Source: Prochlorococcus sp. AG-402-I23
Lineage (GTDB): Bacteria; Cyanobacteriota; Cyanobacteriia; PCC-6307; Cyanobiaceae
Assembly (NCBI GenBank): GCA_003216915.1
Contig: QCIB01000001.1
Location: 55,695 to 119,694 of the forward strand
Length of the DNA stretch: 64,000 bases
Reading direction: 5' to 3'
Part shown: in pieces, positions 1 to 11,837 of the stretch
How the letters are laid out: every line of letters begins with the position of its first letter
Position numbering within the stretch: the stretch's first letter is position 1
The notes under the pieces: model-generated
Seen by the model: the letters and a program-made list of their open reading frames with translations, nothing else
Databases searched by the model: none
Told to the model about the DNA's origin: nothing
Program-made: the position numbers and the translations under genes

Positions 1-183
1 TGAGGCTTCAACGCTATCCATTATTTCATCTGTTCTTCTACACCATACGTAGATAGCCCAAATAGCTTTTCTCTTTTCTTGAGGTAATAGAAGAGTACCC
101 AAGTAAAAGGTTTTAGCCCATTGTTGAGTTTCTTGTCGGCATATCTCGTATGCTTGATCTAGTTGAGAAATTGAATTTTTCAA
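1..183 (-). CDS. crtB: Phytoene synthase, N-terminal part (continues beyond window edge)
   Basis: Minus-strand reading from TTG at 183 gives MKNSISQLDQAYEICRQETQQWAKTFYLGTLLLPQEKRKAIWAIYVWCRRTDEIMDSVEAS, a phytoene synthase N-terminus; in-frame stop just upstream; directly downstream of crtP. Confidence 0.85.
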   Translation of the reverse strand, partial: MKNSISQLDQAYEICRQETQQWAKTFYLGTLLLPQEKRKAIWAIYVWCRRTDEIMDSVEAS

Positions 184-221
184 AAAGTTTTAGCTGAATT
201 TAAGGGATGTTGCAAATGTTA

Positions 222-1661
<1,440 letters not shown>

Positions 1662-1709
1662 TTAAAGTTAGAACATAATAGTTTTTTTCGTTGATTATTT
1701 CGTAAAATT

Positions 1710-2057
1710 ATGGAAAAAATGCTTTTAAAATCGACCACTAGACATGTAAGAATATTTACTGCCGAAGTAGTTGATAAGGAATTACGGTTTCATCCCAACA
1801 AACTGACTCTTGATATAGATCCTGATAACGAATTTATTTGGAACGAAGATTCCCTAAATCAAATAAATGAAAAATTCAATGATTTAATCAAAGATAGAGC
1901 AGGAAAAAATTTAGATGATTATGAACTTCGAAAAATAGGATCAGAAATCGAAGGTTTAATAAAATTTTTGCTTCAAAATGGTCAGCTAAGTTATAACCCT
2001 GATTGTAGAGTAATGAATTATTCAATGGGTTTACCAAAAACAAATGAAGTGCTGTGA
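1710..2057 (+). CDS. ndhM: NAD(P)H-quinone oxidoreductase subunit M
   Basis: 115 aa protein matching cyanobacterial NdhM ([24 protein letters not shown]..). Confidence 0.9.
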   Translation: MEKMLLKSTTRHVRIFTAEVVDKELRFHPNKLTLDIDPDNEFIWNEDSLNQINEKFNDLIKDRAGKNLDDYELRKIGSEIEGLIKFLLQNGQLSYNPDCRVMNYSMGLPKTNEVL

Positions 2058-2677
2058 ATAGATCATCCTCAAATAGAAGGCCAAGGAGAGGCTCAAATAG
2101 AAATTATTACCCTCCAAATCCAAGAGATATGGATTCGTATGGACAAAGAAACAGTAGATTGCCTGCTTCTTCTGAACAAAAGATCAACTTCAGTACAGGA
2201 ACCATTGCTGTACTTGCGGGAGTACTCATTTTAGGAGTTGGTATTGGGAGTGCCATTACCAGTACAACAGATGGTGGACAGGGAAACATAGCTAGTCAAC
2301 AACAATTAGATATGGCTGTTCCAGACCCTGAATTTTGTAGACAATGGGGAGCTAGTGCTTTTGTAATTGATGTTGAAATGTATACAACTCTGAATCCATC
2401 TACGAGTTTTGTAACGCAACCAGCTCTTCAGCCAGGTTGTGTGATTAGAAGAGAGAATTGGACAGTTTTACAAAAACAGGGCGCTATTAGTAATGAAGAT
2501 GTAAGAGAATGCAAGCAAAGGATGAATACTTTTGCTTATATTGGATCTATAAGAGATAAGCCAATAGTGAAGTGTGTTTATCAGACCGATGTAAACGAAA
2601 ATAAATTTATAATAAAAGGCGATGGACAAGCCGAAGATGGAGGAGTTGGTATTAATAAAGAAGCAATTCAGTTTTGA
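2054..2677 (+). CDS. Conserved cyanobacterial membrane-anchored protein (DUF3172-like)
   Basis: GTGA overlap with ndhM stop; basic N-terminus, single TM segment, conserved C-terminal domain. Confidence 0.7.
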   Translation: MNRSSSNRRPRRGSNRNYYPPNPRDMDSYGQRNSRLPASSEQKINFSTGTIAVLAGVLILGVGIGSAITSTTDGGQGNIASQQQLDMAVPDPEFCRQWGASAFVIDVEMYTTLNPSTSFVTQPALQPGCVIRRENWTVLQKQGAISNEDVRECKQRMNTFAYIGSIRDKPIVKCVYQTDVNENKFIIKGDGQAEDGGVGINKEAIQF

Positions 2678-2682
2678 TCAAA

Positions 2683-3627
2683 TTATGTATACCTTAAAGG
2701 GCTTTCTAAACTAGCAAATTGTGGCAGGATATTTTTTTTAAAGGCTTCTGATGCTCTTGATGTATATCTTGAAGGATTAGTAATTAATTTAAGTTCTCTT
2801 TTGACCTCTAAGTCAGCAACAAATGCTTTGTGGATTGTTCCAGCAGATAATTCTCTTTCAATAGAAACAACAGGCAAAAAGGAAGCTCCTAATCCTGATT
2901 GAACTGCGTTTTTGATTGCTTCAAGAGAGTTAAGTTCCATCTCAATTTTTAATCTTTGAATATCAAGCCCAGAGTCTTGAAGAAGTTTGTCAACAACTTT
3001 TCTTGTTGTGGATTGAGAGTCTAATGTTACAAAATTTAATTTGTATAAGTCTTCTTTTAAAAGCTCTTTTTTGGCCGATAGTGTGTGTTTAGAGGGTAAA
3101 ACTAATGCCAATTCATCTGTGGCGTATGGAATTACTTGTAGCAAATTTTCTAAATCTCCAGGTAATTGTCCGCCAATAATTGCTAAGTCAATTTGTCCAT
3201 TAGCGACACTCCAACCAGTTCTTCTAGTACTGTGAACTTGAAGCTGAACAGAAACATCAGGGTATTTTTGTCTAAATACTCCTATCATTCTCGGCATTAA
3301 ATATGTTCCAGTTGTTTGGCTGGCTCCAATGACAAGAGTTCCTCCTTTTAAGCTATTTAAATCTTCAATAGCTTTACAAGCTTCGTCACATTGATTCAAA
3401 ATTCGTTCGCAATAATCAAGTAATAGTCTCCCTGCTTCAGTCAATAGAGCCTTCCTACCACCTCTGTCGAAAATTGTGATTTCAAGTTGTTTTTCTAGAT
3501 TTTGTATTTGTAAACTTACTGCAGGTTGGGTTACATATAAGATGTCTGCAGCTTTTTTAAAACTTCCTTGAGCTGCTATAGCTTTTAGTATTCTTAATTG
3601 GTCGAGTGTAAATGGTAATTCTGGCAT
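2683..3627 (-). CDS. rbcR: LysR-family transcriptional regulator (RbcR/Ycf30-like)
   Basis: N-terminal LysR HTH ([38 protein letters not shown]) and LysR substrate-binding domain. Confidence 0.8.
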   Translation of the reverse strand: MPELPFTLDQLRILKAIAAQGSFKKAADILYVTQPAVSLQIQNLEKQLEITIFDRGGRKALLTEAGRLLLDYCERILNQCDEACKAIEDLNSLKGGTLVIGASQTTGTYLMPRMIGVFRQKYPDVSVQLQVHSTRRTGWSVANGQIDLAIIGGQLPGDLENLLQVIPYATDELALVLPSKHTLSAKKELLKEDLYKLNFVTLDSQSTTRKVVDKLLQDSGLDIQRLKIEMELNSLEAIKNAVQSGLGASFLPVVSIERELSAGTIHKAFVADLEVKRELKLITNPSRYTSRASEAFKKNILPQFASLESPLRYT

Positions 3628-3657
3628 CTATTATGCCTACAATTAATTATAATTCTA

Positions 3658-3683
3658 ATGCTTAAGAGCATTCTTGTTAAGAA
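3658..3683. promoter_or_regulatory. Two adjacent inverted repeats in a divergent promoter region (candidate LysR-type operator)
   Basis: ATGCT-TAAG-AGCAT (3658-3671) followed by TTCTT-GTT-AAGAA (3671-3683) between divergent LysR and NnrU/Z-ISO genes. Confidence 0.4.
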
Positions 3684-3710
3684 CAAAAATTATTTGAATA
3701 ATTTAAATAT

Positions 3711-4439
3711 ATGGGGACTCATAAAACTTCTCTAGTAATCCTGCTTTTGATTTTAATTTTTGCCGTAATTCATAGTGGTGGAGCAGCTTTAAGAATCAAG
3801 GCAGAATCTATTATGGGACCGAGGTTATGGCGTTTATGTTTTGTTTCTTTAAGTTTGCCATCTGCAGTAATCTTGATTAGTTATTTTTTGGCTCATAGAT
3901 ATGACGGAATCAGATTATGGAATTTACAAGGTAATAATTTCGTTTTCATGATGGTTTGGATCTTAACTGCAATAAGTTTTTTATTTTTATATCCCGCTAC
4001 TTACAATTTGCTAGAAATTCCGTCGGTTTTAAAACCTAAAGTACGAATTTATGGAACTGGGATAATGAGAATCACAAGACATCCGCAAGCATTTGGTCAG
4101 ATAATTTGGTGTTTTGCTCACACTTTATGGATTGGGACATCATTCACATTAATAACTTCTATTGGCTTAATTTTGCATCATCTTTTTGCAATCTGGCATG
4201 GGGATAAGAGATTATCAAATAGATTCGGAGAAGAATTTGAAGAGTTTAAAAAAAATACTTCCATAATTCCCTTTATGGCAATACTTGAAGGGAGGCAAGA
4301 ATTTAAGATTAAAGAATTTCTTAGGATATCTCAACTTGGTATATTGATTGCAATTGTTGTACTTTGGTGGTCTCATCAGTATATAAATATTGCTGTTAAA
4401 ACATTTAATTCATCATTTTTGACTGAATTTTTCAATTGA
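3711..4439 (+). CDS. NnrU-family membrane protein, probable 15-cis-zeta-carotene isomerase (Z-ISO) homolog
   Basis: Multi-TM protein with IHSGGAALR, TRHPQAFGQIIW and HHLFAIWHGDKRL histidine motifs typical of NnrU/Z-ISO proteins. Confidence 0.7.
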   Translation: MGTHKTSLVILLLILIFAVIHSGGAALRIKAESIMGPRLWRLCFVSLSLPSAVILISYFLAHRYDGIRLWNLQGNNFVFMMVWILTAISFLFLYPATYNLLEIPSVLKPKVRIYGTGIMRITRHPQAFGQIIWCFAHTLWIGTSFTLITSIGLILHHLFAIWHGDKRLSNRFGEEFEEFKKNTSIIPFMAILEGRQEFKIKEFLRISQLGILIAIVVLWWSHQYINIAVKTFNSSFLTEFFN

Positions 4440-4472
4440 CAGTTTAAAATTAAGATACAAGACCTTTAAAAA

Positions 4473-6494
4473 ATGCCACAAGCTTCAGAAATTGCCTGGT
4501 TAATTCCTGTTTTCCCACTTATTGGAGCAGTACTTTCTGGCTTAGGACTAATTAGTATCAACAAGAAAATTAATAATTCAAGAGAAATTGTTTCTATAGG
4601 TCTGATTTCTTTCGTTGGGATTTCTGCAGTAATTAGTTATAAAGCTCTGATTGAACAAGTTAATGGTTATCAATCAGTAGAAAAATTATTTGTATGGGCA
4701 AACGCTGGAGATTTCACAATTCCAATGGGATTTGTCCTTGATCCTTTGGGGAGTGTAATGCTTGCTTTAGTAACGACAATAACTTTGCTGGTAATGATTT
4801 ACTCTCATGGTTATATGGCCCATGATAAAGGTTATGTCAGATTTTTTACATACTTAGCATTATTTAGTAGTTCGATGATGGGATTAATAGTTAGTCCAAA
4901 CTTATTAGAAATTTACGTTTTTTGGGAATTAGTTGGAATGTGTTCATACTTATTGGTTGGTTTTTGGTACGACAGAGATGGCGCTGCACATGCAGCACAA
5001 AAAGCATTTGTTGTTAATAGAGTGGGAGACTTTGGCTTATTACTAGGAATTCTTGGTCTATTTTGGGCAACAAATAGTTTTGATTTTAATGAAATAGCTA
5101 TTGGAATTTCTCAATCAATATCTGACAATTCGATACCCATTTGGGCTGCTTTACTTCTTTGTTTTTTAGTTTTTTTAGGACCAATGGCAAAATCTGCTCA
5201 GTTTCCCCTGCATGTATGGTTGCCTGATGCGATGGAGGGCCCGACACCAATTTCTGCGCTGATCCATGCCGCAACAATGGTTGCTGCAGGAATATTTCTT
5301 GTAGCGAGACTAGAACCTTTGTATTCAATATTCCCCTCTATTCAGTTTATTATTGCTTTAGTTGGCACCATTACTTGTTTTTTAGGAGCCTCTATAGCTT
5401 TGACCCAAATGGATTTAAAAAAAGGTTTAGCTTATAGTACTGTTTCTCAGCTTGGTTATATGATGCTCGCAATGGGTTGTGGAGCACCAGTAGCAGGAAT
5501 TTTTCATTTGGTCACTCATGCGTGCTTTAAAGCAATGCTATTTTTGGGATCTGGTTCCGTAATACACGCTATGGAAGAAGTAGTTGGCCATCAGCCGGTA
5601 TTAGCTCAAGATATGAGATTAATGGGCGGTTTAAGAAAAAAAATGCCATATACATCAACAACATTCTTAATAGGATGTGTAGCAATTAGTGGAATTCCAC
5701 CATTGGCAGGTTTTTGGAGTAAAGACGAGATACTAGGAAATGCATTTATATCATTTCCTGCTTTTTGGTTTGTAGGACTTTTAACAGCTGGAATGACTGC
5801 TTTTTATATGTTTAGACTTTATTTCTTAACATTTGAAGGAGATTTCAGAGGGGAGAATAAAGAATTGCAAAAGGAGCTTTTAATAGCTTCTAAATCAAAT
5901 CTAGATGAAGAAAATGAAGAGGAGCATGAAGAACATGGCTCTATTCATGAGTCACCCTTTTCAATGACATTTCCCTTGGTATTTTTAGCGGTACCTTCTG
6001 TAATTATCGGTTTTATGGGACTTCCATGGGATAGCAAAATTGCAAATTTACTAGATCCTGAAGAAGCAGAAACTGCTGCAAAAGCTTTCGAATTAAAAGA
6101 ATTTTTGCCTTTAGCAATAGCTTCAGTTTTTATTGCATCAGTTGGAATTATTATTGCTTATCAGGCATATTTTGTGAAAAAAATTAATTTATCAGTTTTA
6201 TTTTCTGAAAAGTTTCCTAATATCAATAAATTCTTATCCAATAAATGGTATCTAGATGATATCAATGAAAAACTTTTTGTTAAGGGTAGTAGAAAACTTG
6301 CTAAAGAAGTCTTAGAAGTTGATTCTAAGGTTGTTGATGGAGTCGTAAATCTTACTGGACTGGTAACTTTAGGAAGTGGAGAAGGTTTAAAATATTTTGA
6401 GACTGGTAGGGCTCAATTTTACGCTCTTATTGTTTTTGGAGGAGTCATTCTACTAGTTGCCATATTTGGTTTTCAATCTCCTCAAGTTCCTTAA
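4473..6494 (+). CDS. ndhF: NAD(P)H-quinone oxidoreductase subunit 5 (NdhF)
   Basis: 673 aa antiporter-like subunit; FWELVGMCSYLLVGFW, AKSAQFPLHVWLPDAMEGPTPISALIHAATMV. Confidence 0.95.
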   Translation: MPQASEIAWLIPVFPLIGAVLSGLGLISINKKINNSREIVSIGLISFVGISAVISYKALIEQVNGYQSVEKLFVWANAGDFTIPMGFVLDPLGSVMLALVTTITLLVMIYSHGYMAHDKGYVRFFTYLALFSSSMMGLIVSPNLLEIYVFWELVGMCSYLLVGFWYDRDGAAHAAQKAFVVNRVGDFGLLLGILGLFWATNSFDFNEIAIGISQSISDNSIPIWAALLLCFLVFLGPMAKSAQFPLHVWLPDAMEGPTPISALIHAATMVAAGIFLVARLEPLYSIFPSIQFIIALVGTITCFLGASIALTQMDLKKGLAYSTVSQLGYMMLAMGCGAPVAGIFHLVTHACFKAMLFLGSGSVIHAMEEVVGHQPVLAQDMRLMGGLRKKMPYTSTTFLIGCVAISGIPPLAGFWSKDEILGNAFISFPAFWFVGLLTAGMTAFYMFRLYFLTFEGDFRGENKELQKELLIASKSNLDEENEEEHEEHGSIHESPFSMTFPLVFLAVPSVIIGFMGLPWDSKIANLLDPEEAETAAKAFELKEFLPLAIASVFIASVGIIIAYQAYFVKKINLSVLFSEKFPNINKFLSNKWYLDDINEKLFVKGSRKLAKEVLEVDSKVVDGVVNLTGLVTLGSGEGLKYFETGRAQFYALIVFGGVILLVAIFGFQSPQVP

Positions 6495-6579
6495 TTACAA
6501 TTGTGTGTCTTCACTGTCCATTGGGTGAAAAAATACAGAAAATTTCTAGACTTTAATTAAGATAAATTTCTTAACTAAA

Positions 6580-8220
6580 TTGAGTACTTATTCTTTTATA
6601 CATTTTGCGACGCAAATGTTGGGAACTTTAGGAGGTGGATTGTCTAATTTTCCTTGGTTATCTGCCTCAATTTTATTCCCAATTGCTAGTGCATTTGTGA
6701 TACCTTTTTTCCCAGATAAAGGAGATGGCAAAGAGGTGAGATGGTTTGCATTGTCTATTGCATTAATAACTTTTTTGATAACTGTAGGTTCATATATAAA
6801 TGGCTTTGATATTAATAATGAAAATGTTCAACTGAAAGAAAATATTAGTTGGCTGCCTGATTTAGGTCTAACTTGGTCTGTTGGTGCTGATGGCATGTCT
6901 ATGCCGTTAATATTATTAACTAGTTTTATAACTGCTTTAGCAGTTCTTGCTGCATGGCCAGTCAAGTTCAAACCAAAGTTATTTTTCTTTTTGATATTGG
7001 TTATGGATGGTGGGCAAATCGCTGTTTTTGCCGTACAAGATATGCTTTTGTTCTTTCTAACTTGGGAACTTGAGTTAATCCCCGTATATTTATTACTGGC
7101 AATATGGGGTGGTAAAAATCGACAATATGCAGCAACAAAATTCATTATTTATACAGCTGGCAGTTCTATCTTCATTCTTCTAGCAGCGTTAGCAATGGGT
7201 TTCTATGGTACAGAAATTCCTAACTTTGAGTTCTCTCACTTGGCAGCTCAAGATTTTAGTCAAAAATTCCAAATATTATGTTATGTGGGGCTATTAATTG
7301 CATTTGGAGTGAAACTTCCAATAGTACCCCTTCATACTTGGCTTCCAGATGCTCATGGAGAGGCTACAGCTCCAGTTCATATGCTTCTAGCAGGAATTTT
7401 ATTAAAAATGGGAGGATATGCTCTTTTAAGATTTAATGCACAATTATTACCGGTTGCTCATGCTCAATTTGCCCCATTATTAATAGTTCTTGGGGTAGTC
7501 AATATAATTTATGCTGCATTAACTTCTTTTGCTCAAAGAAATCTTAAAAGAAAAATTGCATACAGTTCTATAAGTCATATGGGTTTCGTTCTTATTGGAA
7601 TAGGGAGTTTTAGTAGCCTTGGAACGAGCGGAGCTATGCTGCAAATGGTTAGTCATGGATTAATCGGTGCAAGTTTATTTTTTCTTGTTGGTGCTACCTA
7701 TGACAGAACAAAGACTCTTAAACTTGATGAAATGAGTGGTGTAGGACAAAAAATGAGGATCATGTTTGCCCTATGGACTGCTTGCTCCCTGGCTTCTCTG
7801 GCTTTACCTGGTATGAGTGGATTTGTTTCCGAATTGATGGTATTCACAGGATTTGTTACTGATGAAGTGTATACACTTCCGTTTAGGGTAGTGATGGCCT
7901 CTTTAGCTGCTATCGGTGTAATACTTACTCCTATTTATCTACTTTCAATGTTAAGAGAAATTTTCTTTGGTAAAGAAAATCCTAAATTAGTCGAAGAACG
8001 AAAACTTATAGATGCAGAGCCAAGGGAAGTTTATATTATTGCTTGTTTACTTTTACCGATTATTGGAATAGGTTTGTACCCAAGATTAGTTACTGAAAGT
8101 TATATTGCATCTATAAATAATTTAGTCGATAGAGATTTAACTGCAGTTAAAAGTGTTGTGAAAGCAAATATTTTTTCAGGAACTAAAAAAAATGACATCC
8201 TAAAAGCCCCAAATATATAA
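6580..8220 (+). CDS. ndhD: NAD(P)H-quinone oxidoreductase subunit 4 (NdhD1-type)
   Basis: [38 protein letters not shown] start; directly after ndhF. Confidence 0.93.
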   Translation: MSTYSFIHFATQMLGTLGGGLSNFPWLSASILFPIASAFVIPFFPDKGDGKEVRWFALSIALITFLITVGSYINGFDINNENVQLKENISWLPDLGLTWSVGADGMSMPLILLTSFITALAVLAAWPVKFKPKLFFFLILVMDGGQIAVFAVQDMLLFFLTWELELIPVYLLLAIWGGKNRQYAATKFIIYTAGSSIFILLAALAMGFYGTEIPNFEFSHLAAQDFSQKFQILCYVGLLIAFGVKLPIVPLHTWLPDAHGEATAPVHMLLAGILLKMGGYALLRFNAQLLPVAHAQFAPLLIVLGVVNIIYAALTSFAQRNLKRKIAYSSISHMGFVLIGIGSFSSLGTSGAMLQMVSHGLIGASLFFLVGATYDRTKTLKLDEMSGVGQKMRIMFALWTACSLASLALPGMSGFVSELMVFTGFVTDEVYTLPFRVVMASLAAIGVILTPIYLLSMLREIFFGKENPKLVEERKLIDAEPREVYIIACLLLPIIGIGLYPRLVTESYIASINNLVDRDLTAVKSVVKANIFSGTKKNDILKAPNI

Positions 8221-8342
8221 TTTTTAAATTAATGCAATATTGTTTGGCATTAAATAAATTAAAAGATATCTTGTGAGTAGATTTTATTTATTTCAAAATA
8301 TCTTATTCCAATCCTATTGATAGGCAACAATTAGGCCCTAGA

Positions 8343-9164
8343 TTGTTGATTAAGTTTCTTCAAGATGCCGCAGGTAAAGGTGAGCTTGATCCATGGGATA
8401 TTGATGTAATAAGTGTAATTGATAGTTTTTTAGAACAATACACACATACTTTCAATAAATCCTTAAATAGTCGCAGCTCATATCATAAGGATTTAGCTGA
8501 GACAAGCGAAGCATTTTTTGCAGCTTCCGTACTAGTTAACTTAAAGGCGCAAGTTTTGGAATCTGACGTTTTCAAAGAAAACTCTTCAGATTTTGAAGAT
8601 GAATATGAATTGGATGAGCAAGATTGGATTGATAAAGAATTTGATATCCCAAAATATCCTGAAAAATATCTAAGGAGAAGATCAATTGCCCAGCCAATTC
8701 TTAAACGTACAACAACGTTGGGAGAACTTGTAAGTCAGTTAGAGTCTATAGCAGAAGTTATAGAAACCCAAGATCTTCTTCTTATGAAGAGAAAAAGAAA
8801 TAAAAAATATTCTGATAAGGCTTTAATTTCTCAAGTAAAATCTTTAGCACATCGCGAGAAACTTCCAGAAACAACTAAAGCATTAGGGAAATTTATTGAC
8901 GGATGGGAAAAAGCTTTACAATGGACGGATTTTGAATATTTAGTCAAAAAATGGCAAACAGTTGTAAAAAATGATTTAGATAAAGATCGTTTGGGAGTTT
9001 TTTGGGCTTTGTTATTTTTATTATCTGAAAACAAAATTGAAATTAAACAAATTAATTCCTTATATGGTCCAATTCAAATTAAAAGAATAATACCTGATGG
9101 TGGCTTAGCTCAATTACCTATAGAAAATCTTGAGGTAAGCAATGTCTCTTCCTCGGCTGCTTAG
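8343..9164 (+). CDS. scpA: Segregation and condensation protein A (ScpA)
   Basis: GELDPWDIDVISVIDSFL motif and C-terminal winged-helix FWALLFLLSENKIEIKQ; true start probably upstream (see findings). Confidence 0.8.
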   Translation: MLIKFLQDAAGKGELDPWDIDVISVIDSFLEQYTHTFNKSLNSRSSYHKDLAETSEAFFAASVLVNLKAQVLESDVFKENSSDFEDEYELDEQDWIDKEFDIPKYPEKYLRRRSIAQPILKRTTTLGELVSQLESIAEVIETQDLLLMKRKRNKKYSDKALISQVKSLAHREKLPETTKALGKFIDGWEKALQWTDFEYLVKKWQTVVKNDLDKDRLGVFWALLFLLSENKIEIKQINSLYGPIQIKRIIPDGGLAQLPIENLEVSNVSSSAA

Positions 9165-9211
9165 AAGCTTAATAGTAATAACGTATAATTTTAAAAAATG
9201 GTTTTGAATTT

Positions 9212-10390
9212 ATGAAGGCAATGATACTTGCGGCAGGTAAAGGCACACGTGTTCAGCCAATTACTCATGTTATTCCGAAACCGATGATTCCGATTTTGCA
9301 AAAACCTGTTATGGAGTTTCTCTTGGAACTTTTGAGAGAACATAACTTTAAGGAAATAATGGTAAATGTTTCTCATCTTGCTGAAGAAATTGAAAATTAT
9401 TTTAGGGATGGGCAAAGATTTGGAGTGGAAATTGCTTATAGTTTTGAGGGAAGAATTGAAGATGGGGAATTAATAGGTGATGCTTTGGGATCCGCAGGAG
9501 GATTAAAAAAAATTCAGGATTTTCAAAACTTCTTTGATGAAACTTTTGTTGTTTTATGTGGTGATGCTTTAGTTGATTTAGATTTAACTCAAGCTGTTAA
9601 AAAACATAAGCAAAAAGGAGCAATTGCTAGCTTGATAACAAAGAAGGTAACTAAAGATCAAGTATCCAGTTACGGTGTTGTAGTTTCAGATGAAAATGGT
9701 CGAATAAAGGCTTTTCAGGAAAAGCCATCAGTTGATCAAGCTTTAAGTGACTCTATAAATACAGGAATTTATCTTTTCGAACCAGAAATTTTTAATTACA
9801 TTCCTTCAGCCGAGAAATTTGATATTGGAGCTGATCTTTTCCCTAAACTTGTTGAAATGGATTTGCCATTTTTTGCATTACCAATGGATTTTGAATGGGT
9901 AGATATTGGAAAAGTTCCTGATTATTGGAGTGCTATTAGAAATGTATTGCAAGGTAAGGTAAGACAAGTTCAAATACCAGGTAAGGAAATTAAACCAGGA
10001 GTTTTTACCGGTTTGAATGTAGCGGCTAACTGGGAAAAAGTTCATATTACTGGCCCAGTTTATATAGGAGGCATGACTAGGATAGAGGATGGAGCAACTA
10101 TTATTGGCCCTTCCATGATTGGACCAAGTTGTTGTATTTGCGAGGGAGCAACTATAGATAACTCAATTATTTTTGATTATTCTAAAATTGGTAAAGGTGT
10201 ACGACTTATGGATAAGTTAGTGTTTGGTAAATATTGTGTTGGGAAAAATGGAGATCATTTTGATTTGCAAGATGCATCTTTAGATTGGTTAATAGCAGAT
10301 TCAAGAAGATCTGATTTGACTGAGCCATCCCCTCAGCAGAAAGCTATGGCAGAATTATTAGGTACTGATTTAATTAATATTCCAGACTAA
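9212..10390 (+). CDS. Sugar-phosphate nucleotidyltransferase with C-terminal left-handed beta-helix
   Basis: N-terminal ILAAGKGTRVQPITHVIPKPMIPI signature; hexapeptide-like C-terminus (GGMTRIEDGATIIGPSMIGPSC). Confidence 0.85.
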   Translation: MKAMILAAGKGTRVQPITHVIPKPMIPILQKPVMEFLLELLREHNFKEIMVNVSHLAEEIENYFRDGQRFGVEIAYSFEGRIEDGELIGDALGSAGGLKKIQDFQNFFDETFVVLCGDALVDLDLTQAVKKHKQKGAIASLITKKVTKDQVSSYGVVVSDENGRIKAFQEKPSVDQALSDSINTGIYLFEPEIFNYIPSAEKFDIGADLFPKLVEMDLPFFALPMDFEWVDIGKVPDYWSAIRNVLQGKVRQVQIPGKEIKPGVFTGLNVAANWEKVHITGPVYIGGMTRIEDGATIIGPSMIGPSCCICEGATIDNSIIFDYSKIGKGVRLMDKLVFGKYCVGKNGDHFDLQDASLDWLIADSRRSDLTEPSPQQKAMAELLGTDLINIPD

Positions 10391-11264
10391 GACCAGCTTT
10401 TTCAATAATATCAGGAATTAAATGCTCGGCCTTTACGGCCATTAGATGCACACCGTTAGCGATATTAATAAAATCATGAGCTTGTTCAGCTGCAATTTTA
10501 ATACCTTCTTTTAATGGGTCTTTAGCATCTTTAAGACGATTTAAGATATTTTCAGGGATGTTTGCGCCTGGAACGTATTTGTTTATAAAGAGAGCGTTTT
10601 TGTAAGACTTTAATAGGAATACACCTGCAATTACAGGAATTTCAAGAGGATTGCTAATTCTTTCACAAAACTCTTTCAAATTTTCTTTTTCCATAACCAT
10701 TTGAGTTTGTATAAATCCAGCTCCAGCCTCTTTTTTCTTTCTCATTCTATTTTCTAAACTTCTTTTATTTCTGCAACTTGGATCAGCTGCAGCACCAGCA
10801 AAAATAAATGTTTTTTTATCGGAAAGTTCTCCTAGAGTAGGATCAATTCCTTTATTGAAAGCCTGAATTTGTTGAAGTAATTTAACTGACTCAAACTCAT
10901 GTACAGCCTTGGCATCTTGTTGATCCCCAGCTTTTACTGAATCACCGGTAATGCATAAGATGTTTCTAATTCCTAAAGCATTTGCTCCTAAAATGTCTGA
11001 TTGTAAAGCAATTTTATTACGATCTCTGCAAGAAATTTGCATTACCGGTTCTATTCCATTTTCCAGTAATAGTTTGGACATTGCCAAGCTGCACATTCTC
11101 ATTACAGCTCTGCTTCCATCGGTAATGTTAACAGCATGTACCTTATCTTTCAAAAGTTGTGCTATCTTAAGAGATCTTATGGGGCTTCCACCTCTTGGCG
11201 GCATTAACTCTGCCGTTATTACCTTAGATCTTTTTTCTAAAGTCTGCTGAAGTTTTGATTTCAA
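10374..11264 (-). CDS. metF: 5,10-methylenetetrahydrofolate reductase
   Basis: TAELMPPRGG, NITDGSRAVMRMCSLAMSKLL, NILCITGDSVKAGDQ; MTHFR-family fold. Confidence 0.85.
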   Translation of the reverse strand: MKSKLQQTLEKRSKVITAELMPPRGGSPIRSLKIAQLLKDKVHAVNITDGSRAVMRMCSLAMSKLLLENGIEPVMQISCRDRNKIALQSDILGANALGIRNILCITGDSVKAGDQQDAKAVHEFESVKLLQQIQAFNKGIDPTLGELSDKKTFIFAGAAADPSCRNKRSLENRMRKKKEAGAGFIQTQMVMEKENLKEFCERISNPLEIPVIAGVFLLKSYKNALFINKYVPGANIPENILNRLKDAKDPLKEGIKIAAEQAHDFINIANGVHLMAVKAEHLIPDIIEKAGLSLEY

Positions 11265-11341
11265 TTGCTTTTGTTTCCTAGTTGGTTAACAAGTGTACTG
11301 AGATTGCTAAACTTAATTAATATAAAAAAGGAACTGTTTAA

Positions 11342-11620
11342 ATGCAAATGGTTGAAGAAGAAGTAAACAACATTGATATGATGGGTCTCTCAGCAAGAGA
11401 GATGGAAATCATTGATCTCGTAGCTGATGGGCTTACAAATCAAGAAATTGCGGTAAAACTAACTATTAGTAAAAGAACTGTTGATAATCATGTAAGTAAT
11501 ATGTTTACAAAAACTGGTTCTAAAAACAGAGTAGCACTTTTGAATTGGGCAATGGACAACGGCAAGATTTGTAGAGATGGATTTAATTGTTGTACACTCC
11601 CAGACTCTGATCAAGATTAG
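11342..11620 (+). CDS. pedR: Stand-alone LuxR-type HTH regulator (PedR-like)
   Basis: 92 aa; LSAREMEIIDLVADGLTNQEIAVKLTISKRTVDNHVSNMFTKTGSKNR is a LuxR/FixJ HTH; C-terminal CRDGFNCC. Confidence 0.75.
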   Translation: MQMVEEEVNNIDMMGLSAREMEIIDLVADGLTNQEIAVKLTISKRTVDNHVSNMFTKTGSKNRVALLNWAMDNGKICRDGFNCCTLPDSDQD

Positions 11621-11798
11621 TATTAACCTTTACTTTTTTTGTATCATTAGCCAAATCCATTAGACAATAATTTGTAGAGCCTAGTTCGAAGAGTTCAGCA
11701 TATGCAATACATGCATCCTTATCTGAATCAACAAATCTCAATATTCCTTCTTTGTCGTAAAGACCATACATCTGAAGAAAATAAAAATTACTTTGCAT
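11583..11798 (-). CDS. Small conserved hypothetical protein
   Basis: Continuous ORF; likely start at internal MYGLYDKEGILRFVDSDKDACIAYAELFEL (about 62 aa); overlaps the pedR-like 3' end convergently. Confidence 0.55.
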   Translation of the reverse strand: MQSNFYFLQMYGLYDKEGILRFVDSDKDACIAYAELFELGSTNYCLMDLANDTKKVKVNTNLDQSLGVYNN

Positions 11799-11837
11799 AA
11801 ATATAAAGAAAATATAAAGGATGAGTGGCTCCTTTGA

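Noticed and set aside
8275-8322. GTG at 8275 as start of scpA
   Set aside because: Different frame; encodes only VSRFYLFQNILFQSY then stops.
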